Shown one piece after another: positions 19,001-24,926 of a DNA stretch of 64,000 nucleotides. How positions within the stretch are numbered: position 1 is the stretch's first letter; each line of letters begins with the position of its first letter. The notes under the pieces were generated by a model that was not told the DNA's origin, did not search any database, and was given only the letters and a program-made list of their open reading frames with translations. Source of the DNA: Cafeteria roenbergensis (Eukaryota; Sar; Bigyra; Bicosoecida; Cafeteriaceae); assembly GCA_008330645.1 (NCBI GenBank), contig VLTN01000011.1, forward strand, positions 372,001-436,000. The letters run 5' to 3'. Position numbers and translations under genes: made by a program.

Positions 19001-20788
19001 CCCCAGGTCGGCTGCGGTTGCGTCCGCCGACCGCTTCAGCTGTTTGGCGGCCCTGGCTGCTCGCTTGACCGCCGCCCGAAGCTGCCGGCGAGCCGTTGAC
19101 AGGCGCGCCGCCCTGCCCTCTGTGGCGGCCGCCGCTGCCTCGGCCGCCTCCGCCGCGTCCCTCCCGAGCTTGGCTGCGCGCTGCTGCTCGGTGCGGGCGG
19201 TTTCGCGCTGCCTCCTGGCGGTTTCAGCCTCCCGCTGCGCTTTTGCCTGGAGCTGCTCTGCCGCCAGCGTCCTCTCCGCGGCAGCGTCAGCGGCGCGCTG
19301 CGCCTCCGCCTCGGCCGCCCGCGCCGCCGCCGTGGCCTCCTCGGCGCGTCGCTCCGCCGCCTCGGCCGCCGCAATCCGCCGCCTGCCGTCGGCGCCAGCC
19401 ACCTCCGCCTCGGCCTTTGCAGCTCGGGAGGCTGCCTCGGCGGCCTCGGCCTCCGCCCGTCGCCGCTCCGCCTCCGCTCCGGCTGCCGCGGAGGCGCGTC
19501 GCTCCGCCGCCGCCGCCGCCTCCTGCTCCTCCGCCGCCCTCCGCCGCCTCTCCGCCTCTGCCACCGCCCCCTCCGCCCGCTCTGCCTCCAGCTCCGCCTG
19601 GCGCGCAGCTTCGATGGCCGCTGCCGCTGCGGCCTCCTGCTCTGCCGCCGCGGCGGAGCGTCGCCTCGCCTCGGCATCCAGCTCTGCCGCACGGGCTTCG
19701 CGGGCGTCCAGCTCTGCCGACCGGCTCTTCAGTCTCTGTTCCCAGGCCGAGAAGAGCGAGCGCAGCTCTGCACGCGACGCGTGCTGGGCTCTGCCGATTG
19801 CTCGGCTCTGCTCAAGGGCCGTTGACGGGGACGAGACGGGGACGTCGAGCAGAGCTGCGGAGCTGAGCGACGAGGCGGCAGCCTGGAGAGACGCGAAACG
19901 GAGCGACGAGGAGGCAGAGGCGGAGTCAGCCGCTGCGGCGCGCGGCGGCGATGCTTGGCCCGGGGAGGCGGCCGCAAGCCCAGCGCGGGGGGCAGCGCTG
20001 CGGCCGAGGCCGGCCGCTGAGGAGGATGAGGCGCCGGCTCGCTGGGCGCGGGGCGCGCCCACGGACACGCCAAGCGCGAGCGACGCCCGCGGCGACGCAG
20101 GGGCAGGGGCAGGGGCGGCGGACCGCAGTGCAGCCGACACGTCTGGGCCGGCCGAGCCGTGCCGCGGCGGCGGCGAGCCCACGTCCGAATGGCGGCGCGT
20201 GCGCCGCGCCGCGGGCGACGCCTGCTGCAAGTGCCGGTCCTTGTTCTGGCGCCCGAACAGAGCCTCGGCCATGGTGTCGAGGCGCGAGCCCGCCTGGGGC
20301 TGTGGGAGCATCTCCTCCTTCTCGTCGGCCACTGAGCCGCGTCGCGAGCGAACGTGCGGCGCAGGAATGGGCCCGGGCGACTGCCACTGACGCGGCTGCG
20401 CCCTGCTGGCCTTCGCGAGCCTGCCTCCCGGCAGCTCCGGCTGCTCAGCCGCCGCGCGCAGCCTGTCAGAAATCCCGGGACGAGGCACCGGCGGGGGCGT
20501 CGAGACCCAGGCGCGCGGGGGCGCCGCTGCCGCGGCGGGAGAGGCAACAGAGCCCGCGCCGTTGCCCCCCTCGCTGCGATGCGGCCTTGTCGTGCGCCTG
20601 GCCGCATCGGCCATCGAGGGCCGCGCCTTGGCTGTGCGGCCTCGGGACGCGCCGAAGAGCGCCCGGCTGCCTGATTGCCTGCGGCAGCTACAGTGGCGAG
20701 CCTGCAGCCCGCGGGAGGGCCAACGGGCGATTTCGGAGTTTGCTCTGCAGTTCGGCGCAGAGTCAGACCTCGCAGTTGAAGCCTCCAA
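10058..20788 (-). CDS. Giant coiled-coil protein, about 3,576 residues in one exon
   Basis: One uninterrupted minus-strand frame of 10.7 kb ends at a TGA at 10058-10060 (protein end QESDFA). The first ATG is at 20788; a second at 20614 (MADAARRTTRPHRS) would leave more room for a 5' leader. The first 300 or so residues are Ser/Pro/Arg/Ala-rich and look disordered. From about 340 to 3000 the protein is nearly continuous Ala/Glu/Arg heptad coil, broken near residues 680-750 by an acidic Asp/Gly patch (18640-18760). The C-terminal 500 residues hold a disordered Gly/Ser/Ala section, then a less repetitive helical domain (10700-11050) with MRRLRQLRATLGHIIP and MPPMEGLLCRLRDEQERH, which may be its specific functional part, and an acidic run (EEEEEEE). 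No known family is recognised. Length and composition suit a fibrous linker or cortical or flagellar-root component, by inference only. Confidence 0.7.
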   Translation of the reverse strand: MEASTARSDSAPNCRANSEIARWPSRGLQARHCSCRRQSGSRALFGASRGRTAKARPSMADAARRTTRPHRSEGGNGAGSVASPAAAAAPPRAWVSTPPPVPRPGISDRLRAAAEQPELPGGRLAKASRAQPRQWQSPGPIPAPHVRSRRGSVADEKEEMLPQPQAGSRLDTMAEALFGRQNKDRHLQQASPAARRTRRHSDVGSPPPRHGSAGPDVSAALRSAAPAPAPASPRASLALGVSVGAPRAQRAGASSSSAAGLGRSAAPRAGLAAASPGQASPPRAAAADSASASSSLRFASLQAAASSLSSAALLDVPVSSPSTALEQSRAIGRAQHASRAELRSLFSAWEQRLKSRSAELDAREARAAELDAEARRRSAAAAEQEAAAAAAIEAARQAELEAERAEGAVAEAERRRRAAEEQEAAAAAERRASAAAGAEAERRRAEAEAAEAASRAAKAEAEVAGADGRRRIAAAEAAERRAEEATAAARAAEAEAQRAADAAAERTLAAEQLQAKAQREAETARRQRETARTEQQRAAKLGRDAAEAAEAAAAATEGRAARLSTARRQLRAAVKRAARAAKQLKRSADATAADLGATRPGRATGRATGRAAGSSSGGDLLPSRFGASGGGDAGRSGRSGGLGSSRAPGLDDSLEDALALTGGRRGGRAGRAAGGAGWVSGDDGDAAHDRDGDGDADSDETDSDEDDVNGDGDGGDDALAARACTALEGAVAAARGAVRAAGAEARRLRQSAQAAVEEASGRLRRAEADAAAAVQRAQAAAAEVLRDAESLAERTRADAEHHATRLRAEAEAEAERLRDGAAHAAADVTGRADSSAARRVADAEAAAAAAEQRRSDAEAAAERLSERLEARAAAVAAREEEAAAAEAAARKHAAEAEASRRRAAELESALRSDRADAKRMAAEAREAARAAAERAAEAEAELAAAAAERRAAELARAAAAAGGAEAAETMRAAREQEAAARRAEAEARAAAEAASAAKAEAARRAEAARAEEGRSTVRAEEADRAEAAARRAQAAAASEAEAAAEAKADAARRRAAAEAASEAAAAREAAAAAAESRAEAATRAAKAAAADAEARTGAAAEAERAARREAGAAAAREAAAEKAEAAAEAARAAAREAEAEAAAARRLADAARSDAERLSRDAEGGRAVIAAAAEQEAQLERRRRAAVAAEEEAAARAAEAAEAQRCLARARAEAEEEAERLRARREEEASQALAARAAAEKAEAAALERAGEAAAAERRAEAAQAAVEQARSELEAAQSKLEAERAEAAEAARAADADRRAAAQALAAAEAERAEAATDRDAARAAAARAEAEAASAAAALHRANEAEAAAKRRETAAEARLAEVEARETAVTERETAAKEQERSAAEAEDKVEGVAAALRAETEAAERRAAEAEEELTRRQQGLERREARLAEASQRAAEALGRREEAAAGRAAEAEAKEAAARRAEAAAAGREAAAEEAQGRAAAAGAEAERMRVEAEGRLKAAEEAERRASAERSAAEAAVAEATSAVERQSEEAAAARAAAAKAAEEAEAAAEAVRAREVAVARREAEAEAASQAAARMHAQAEAAKASAEQAEARAREREEAGRAAERAGREAEREHRAAQSAARRREAAAEEAEAVAQAKAASAAKQAAEAEEAAAEARRMRAAALDAGAAAESTQARYAAAEERVREAERAEAEAKAAGAEAAAIVNAAEADAARIRTEAAAEAERLRGAADEALAQSRARVKEAEDEAEAAAHRAAEATSAATAAEHRVAALTAEAEEAAARVQAAREAEDRADSVRAELEQAAAELQQQAAARARELVDRSAELDRRQEELEGAAEALRARRREAREKARAALGALQRRQEGQSEAVGAREAALADAEARLEEAAAELSRREAEVSVASDRARGRAAGAIRAERAAKEAEAAAMQRAKAALDAERRAEAAAAAARAEEAAAQRQRRAAEEAAAEAEAVRRRAEEAVEGAERRAGEAEAAAERVAEEARRRAEEAADATQRAVTAAKKADSQARAREEAAREAEEAAAAREEAADSARRESLAATAAAERAQRAAERAKKEAEQSGAEASERLRAAEEAAKAAEAAAARRLRAAEQEEAAAKAARSAAEEAEARAGLAVKEAEAAEGRRRRAAAELEGRLAAAGAREAELAAKEEALAAAQRAAADALRAATAREEAAKDAGELAEAARGRAEAAEAKADAARREAALASEAATEASAAAARREAAAARREADAEESLSRQRVRVEAAEAAAEAAKRQRRQAEEEAEARCAAAAAAKEEAETTARAAEAAARRAEDRAEAERRAADAARAEAEAKVEEAAAAQRAAEDKARRTEAARRAVAAEAAALEATGAEVGRREAAARQLAEEVRLREAEVAAASEAVARAGESVQVRQAEVEAAAQRARIAETALSQQQERARRAADAGVGEAEALRARAAAHARAAEAERRGLEAARAAVEQERAELEAARARQAAVADALRRAEARAADGLRRAEAERASGAAELSVRDLHASKGAASPRSKGDAAAGSAASRRAAAALRAREAELAAERESLQAERASRREELRRCRGEAKRSAREAERARREAERLRGAVRDAEGRAAAAADAAARREAAAAAEVAASRRREADLAGVVERAAEGARRAADTVAAVFAADSPAPGKGEEPLRGRNAGQWGAAPDGAAGALSGPERLRLVAAEAEERLRAAAHAIAERAAEAKDARRAQRRSDGGAGAGVVAVLDGGAASAGRDDDEHDHVTESDGRQLIRARYEVAELSKRADAAEAREAELAAARDEAEARAAVAEAEADAADMRAQEAEARAAEALEEAEQQLASWRPRVAQLEAAAAAAATAQARAESSLRAALEEAKAARAEAALAAKAISRAEEAAVAILRRAGQATAEVSGGAERPDAPVRATDKPADVPRLAELLVRAAAVLDAAAAAARRANEAADAKAGRAEDALRHVGRMQAVLQAQAKQVAARATELERSASAADAAPRAREAAVEAREAALQSQREALDTLRAELADKEAELEARAQRLRAEAATLVGGSRAGGGAADAGAEEAASAPLGAAAGSSDGEAASEGQGSAGACSSGSAEGGAVAGTAAERAAGVAGSAAERAAGVAGPARSSPTRLATALPAGSSAAHGVTVTARPSAGQAGQGSEPGRLPPSGQGAKAGTTLPRPPSSGRTAGSEPASTAQARAAATSQPAGEALAGSSGDSLSVESAGNAASNILRGLGAGQTASMRRLRQLRATLGHIIPRADEEGGHVAAQARSVGLEVRELTAALQRAEEAAHALKADLVRLHAQWAEAAQRGDAPGRMRDLLMPPMEGLLCRLRDEQERHGEWERGLRRAVVALREVSQVVLRSRGLEGELQEEEEEEERQGGAATQIGIADEEEEEEDGGAHRQGAAAGARLGGRADADHADRWAKQTAGLARRASQREAGPSASQQRAALPPERGAGAQSGRAPLKPKAGPEGVRRVVLARRPGDEEGTTLAAQRPSDPTPVTASPEDGRAGRGGAPVVSRFAGAADWLEGSLRRRDAAAAPSAEVEQGVDDSFDQESDFA
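11388..11453 (-). repeat. Two tandem 33-bp coding copies
   Basis: A 33-bp unit beginning ccggcgacgcccgcagctcg is directly repeated once. It encodes an eleven-residue unit containing AAERAAGVAG in the disordered C-terminal section of the giant coiled-coil protein. Confidence 0.75.
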
Positions 20789-20832
20789 CGCAAGAACTCA
20801 CCTGAGCAGCAGGCCACCGCTGGGCGAGGGGC

Positions 20833-21507
20833 ATGCGGGCCGCGCGGGGCGCCGCCGCGGGCTTTGCGAGAGCTGCGCTCTCGCGCCGCGGCCTGGCGAC
20901 TGCGGCGACCAACCTGGCCGAGGCGCACGACCTGCGAAAGACGGCCACGCGGCTGCTGCTCAGCGCCAGCGAGGACCTGCTGTGCCGCAACCTGATGTGC
21001 GAGAAGCTTGGCAAGGTGCGTGTCTTGCGGCAGCGCGTGGCAGCCGGGTGCTGCGGGCCGGGAAAGGCGCCGGGTCGGCGACGGTCCGAGCGGCTTGCGC
21101 GCTGCGCCCGTCCCCTGTCGCAGGCTTGCGTGTGCCGTCTGGCCCTCGCCACACAGCGCATGCGCGCCCTGGAAGAGGTGGACGTGTCACACAACACGAT
21201 CGACGCGATCCCTCCCGGCTTGGTGAGTGGGCGGCGGCTGCGCGTCGTGGACGCGTCGCACAACGACATCGGTCCTGGTGGAATTCCCTACGAGGCCCTC
21301 GCTGAATCTGCAGTCGAGGACTTGTGGCTGCACGGCAACCCGCGGGTCAGCGCGGACGCCCTGGACGCAGCGGCGCTGGCGGCCATGCCGGCCCTGCGAC
21401 GGCTCAGCGCTGACGGCGACGCCGCCTCGCTCGCTCGTCGCGTGGCCGCTGCTCGGCCCAGCGGCGCGCCTGTTGTGGCGGTGAGCAATGAGCGGCCGGC
21501 CGAATGA
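20833..21507 (+). CDS. Small leucine-rich-repeat protein with mitochondrial-type N-terminus
   Basis: Two exons are predicted, 20833-21015 and 21124-21507, giving 188 residues. The 108-nt intron (AAG|GTGCGT ... CTGTCGCAG|GCT) has no stop and a length divisible by three, so an unspliced 224-residue product is also possible; the spliced form reads better. The N-terminus (MRAARGAAAGFARAALSRRG) is rich in Arg/Ala, without acidic residues, and followed by LATAA, which is typical of a cleaved mitochondrial presequence. Residues about 75-150 contain leucine-rich repeats (ALEEVDVSHNTIDAIP, LRVVDASHNDIGPGGIP, VEDLWLHGNP). The first 60 residues also hold a helical segment (DLLCRNLMCEKLGK). No specific orthologue is recognised. 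Its ATG lies only 44 bp from the first ATG of the divergent giant coiled-coil gene. Confidence 0.65.
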   Translation: MRAARGAAAGFARAALSRRGLATAATNLAEAHDLRKTATRLLLSASEDLLCRNLMCEKLGKVRVLRQRVAAGCCGPGKAPGRRRSERLARCARPLSQACVCRLALATQRMRALEEVDVSHNTIDAIPPGLVSGRRLRVVDASHNDIGPGGIPYEALAESAVEDLWLHGNPRVSADALDAAALAAMPALRRLSADGDAASLARRVAAARPSGAPVVAVSNERPAE

Positions 21508-21820
21508 CGGCTGCCGGGGCCCGTGCGTGTGCGTCGCTGAATGCATAAATTTCGAGAGATCTCTCTCTCAATGCCGACTGCGGCGGCGCGCATGGTGGTT
21601 GCGCTGCGTGCGCTGCCCCGGGCGCGGAGCGGCGAACGAACACGCGGCAGAGCGAGCGTGTGCGTGTGCATGAGCGTGTGCGTGTGCGTGGGAAGGCAGG
21701 GGGGGGGGGAAGGTTGACGAAGGGAGCGCCGTTCAGCGGGCGCAGCGGCGGGAACAGCACGGCTGCCCCGTCACGCAATGGCGCGCGGGCACATAGCCAG
21801 GCATCTGCTGGGCGAGTCGC
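21508..21820. other. Convergent 3' region with GT-rich microsatellite
   Basis: These 313 bp separate the stop of the LRR gene from the stop of lysyl-tRNA synthetase. They contain a GTGTGC-rich microsatellite at about 21657-21694, a short G run just after it, and a small AT-richer patch (ataaatttcgagagatctct) near 21545. No gene is seen. Confidence 0.6.
21657..21694. repeat. GTGTGC-type microsatellite
   Basis: Imperfect gtgtgc/gtgcgt repeats, interrupted by one catgagc, lie between two convergent genes and outside coding sequence. Confidence 0.75.
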
Positions 21821-24620
21821 CTAGGCGCTGCCAGCGGAGGAGGCAGCGGCAGCGGCGGCGCCGGCGCCGGCGGGGGCAGAGCCCCACGCGGCGCGCACGT
21901 CGGCCGTGAAGAGGCCAACGAGGGCGAACCAGCGCTTGACCCAGGGGGCGGCCGCGATGGCGTCGGCGGGGGCGCCGCGGAGGGCCTCGAAGGTGCGCGC
22001 GTCCGCGGCGGAGGGGGTGTCGCCGGCGATGAAGACGGTGCCGGTGCCGGACATGCGCTTCTCGAGAGCGGCGACGCCCTCGGCGGTGGCGAGGTCGGCG
22101 GCGCCGGTGGAGGTGTCGGGCTTCATGGCGGGGAAGAGGAGGACCTCCTTGATGTTGGAGTTGTCCGAGAGGAACATGGCCATGCGGTCGATGCCCATGC
22201 CCCAGCCGCCCGTGGGGGGCAGGCCGTACTCGAGGGCCGTGCAGAAGCCCTCGTCGTGGCTCTGGGCCTCGTCGTCGCCCCCGGCCTTGGCGCCCATCTG
22301 CTCGACGAAGCGCTCGCGCTGCACCATGGGGTTGTTCAGCTCCGTGTACGCGTTGCAGATCTCCTTGCCCGCGATGAAGAGCTCGAAGCGCTCCGTCAGG
22401 CCCTTCTCTGCGCGGTGGTACTTGGCGAGCGGGGACATGAGCTCGGGGTGGTCGCAGATGAAGGTGGGCTTGGTGGTGATGTTGTCCTCGATGAAGTGGC
22501 CCACGAGCTTGTCGAGCAGGCGGGCGGTGGAGCGGGGCTCGGGCACGTCGAGCTGCGGGGGGCGAAGGCGGAGGCGGAGGCAAAGGAGTGGGCTTAGTTG
22601 GGCCTGATTGAGCGGCGGCGGCGCTGCAGGTACAGCGAGGCGAGGCGGACACGGCTGCGGGCGGCAGCACTGCGACACACGCGCGCAGGCGCGGCGGGCC
22701 TCACGTCGAGCTCAGCGCACTTGGCGTCGAGGAAGGCGCGGCACTCCTCGCCCTCGAGGGGGCGGGGGATGGAGAAGCCGCCGGCGTCCTCCACGCCCTT
22801 GACCATGGGGACGCGCTTGAAGGGGGGCGTGAAGTCGATCTCGATCTCGGGCTTGCCCTCGCCGTGGCCTGAGGGAAGGGGGAAGGGGCGGGGGGAGGGG
22901 CGGGGAGGGGCGGGGGGAGGGGGGTGGCGGCAGCGGCAGCCAGAGTCTGGGAGGGGCAGTGCGCGCGGGACGGCGTGGCGGCTGTGGGCCCCGGGCGCGG
23001 TGCAGCCTGTGAAGCAGCCGAGAGAACCCGTGCCGACCGTGCGTCGAGCAGAGCTGGCAGGAGACTCACCCTCGGGGTGGTACTTGATCTTGTGAGTACC
23101 GTGGATGGCCAGGACCATGGTGCTGATGAGCTGCTCGGTCATCTCGATGAGGTCGTGGTAGTCGGCGTAGGCCATGTAGAACTCGCAGGTGGTGAACTCG
23201 GGGTTGTGGGTGAGGTCGATCTGCTCGTTGCGGAACTGGCGGCCGATCTCGTACACGCGGTCGAGCCCGCCGACGACGAGCATCTTCAGGTAGAGCTCTG
23301 CGAAGCGGCAAGAGGGCGAGGCGGCGGGTCAGGTCGACGGCACAGGCAGGGAGGGCGCGGGGCAGACGGTTCGGGGGTGCTGATGGCGGGCCGAGCGAGC
23401 ATAGCACTGGGGGCGCGCGCGCATGCAGCTGCGGCCGGTGGTCGGATCGGCGGAGCTTGTCAGCGGCGGGGCGGTGCCGGGGCGGGGCGGTGCCGGGGCG
23501 GGGCGGCGCTCACCGGGCGCAATGCGCATGAAGAGGTCCATGTGCAGAGCGTTGTGGTGGGTGATGAAGGGCTTGGCGGTGGCGCCCCCGGCGATCATGT
23601 TCATCATGGGGGTCTCCACCTCGAGGAAGCCGGAGCTGTCGAGGAAGCGGCGAACGTGGTTCACCACCTGGGAGCGGATGATGAAGTTGCGGCGGGTGGA
23701 CGGCGTCACCATGAGGTCCAGGTAGCGCTGGCGGAAGCGGGTCTCGCTGTCCTTGAGGGTGCCCATGGCTGGGATGTTGTGCAGGCACGGGGACAGGATC
23801 TGGGCGCCGGTGGGGGCGATGGAGAGCTCGCCGGCGGTGGTGCGCACGGCCACGCCAGTGAGGCCCACGATGTCTCCGCGGCGAACGTTCTCGCTGAAGA
23901 ACTTGAACTGCGACCCAACGGGACACGAGAGACGGTGTGCTCGGGGCGGGTGGCTGGGACGAGGGGCGCGCGCCGCGACAAACCGCGGATTGCAGACCGA
24001 GTGACCGCGGCAAGAAACTGCTCGCCGGCCGGGCGATCGCTTCACCTGGGGGTCAAAGCGATGCCTGCTGGCCCCGCAACGCAGCAAGGCTTCACCGAAA
24101 ACGCTGCCTGTGCCGCCAGCGCGGGCCTGCGCGCCGCCGGGCGCGCGGAAGTCGAGGCAGCGCTCACCTGATCGGCGTCAGCGAAGTTGCGGAAGTTGCA
24201 CATGGACTGGAGCTTGAACCCCTCCGAGTACACATCGTAGAAGTTCAGCTTCTTGCTCGACGCGCGGATGTTCATCACGCGCCCGGCAATGGAGACGACC
24301 TCGTCGGAGGACTCGCCGGCCTTGAGCGCGCCGTACTTGGCAGCGAACTTGGTGAAGCTGATGGTCACCTCGAACTTGTGGGGGTACGGGTTCACGCCGG
24401 CCTTCTCCCACTCTGCGAGCATGCCGAGGCGGAATGCCTTGTACTCGTGCGCCGAGAGGGTGGTCTCGTCGACCTTGGCGGCCGCGGGGCCGCTCGACGA
24501 GTTGCCGCCGGCGGCAGCCTTCTTGGCAGCCTTGGCGTGCAGCTTCATGCGGCGCTTGAGCTCGTTCTTGCTCAGTCCGGGCTCATCGAGGGGGGGGAGC
24601 TCGGCGGTAGCGTCGGCCAT
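21821..24620 (-). CDS. KARS: Lysyl-tRNA synthetase (class II) with C-terminal GST-C-like tail
   Basis: Predicted exons on the minus strand are 24620-24168, 23907-23514, 23297-23070, 22868-22705 and 22552-21821, giving 656 residues with matching phases at every junction. The enzyme charges tRNA-Lys with lysine using ATP. Order: a Lys-rich N-terminal helix ([20 protein letters not shown]); an OB-fold anticodon-binding domain (about 60-200; [26 protein letters not shown]); motif 1 ([16 protein letters not shown]); motif 2 ([20 protein letters not shown]); motif 3 ([16 protein letters not shown], then [13 protein letters not shown]). Ordinary eukaryotic KARS ends near MKP. Here about 100 residues follow, including [19 protein letters not shown] and [13 protein letters not shown], which resemble the GST-C-like N-domain of eEF1B subunits. 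The cytosolic start is [10 protein letters not shown] at 24620; the frame stays open to an ATG at 24893, allowing a longer, possibly organelle-targeted form. Confidence 0.95.
23470..23501. repeat. Two tandem 16-bp copies in a KARS intron
   Basis: The unit ggcggtgccggggcgg is repeated exactly twice, followed by a partial third copy, inside the second intron of lysyl-tRNA synthetase. It is simple GC-rich repeat DNA. Confidence 0.7.
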
Positions 24621-24926
24621 GGCTGCGAGGGGGGCGCCCAAAGTGCTGGACAGCGCGCCGTCGCCACTGGCTCTGCCAGGGCCGGAATTGTTTGCGCGGG
24701 CCGATCGCCTCCCGAACACTCGCAGCCCAAGAGGCCAACCCCCCCGTGGCTGGTCGGGGCAGATGCGACATAGTGTGGCACAGCTGTTTGGGCCAGACCC
24801 GCAGGGCTGAGTTGCGTCTTTTACGGCCGGTGGTGGGAGTGCTGCTGGCTGTGGCGCCGAATCTGCGTGGCAGTGCGACCTGAGCGCAACCACAGCAATA
24901 TTTCCGGCGCACGTGCCCGAGCGCAG
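24621..24926. other. KARS upstream region
   Basis: These 306 bp lie between the downstream start of lysyl-tRNA synthetase and the stop of the deaminase gene on the same strand. They should hold the KARS promoter and leader. The KARS frame stays open to an ATG at 24893, adding 91 residues rich in Ala, Ser, Gly and Arg (FGRRSARANNSGPGRASG). They may be the coding part of a longer, organelle-targeted isoform or simply an untranslated leader. Confidence 0.5.
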
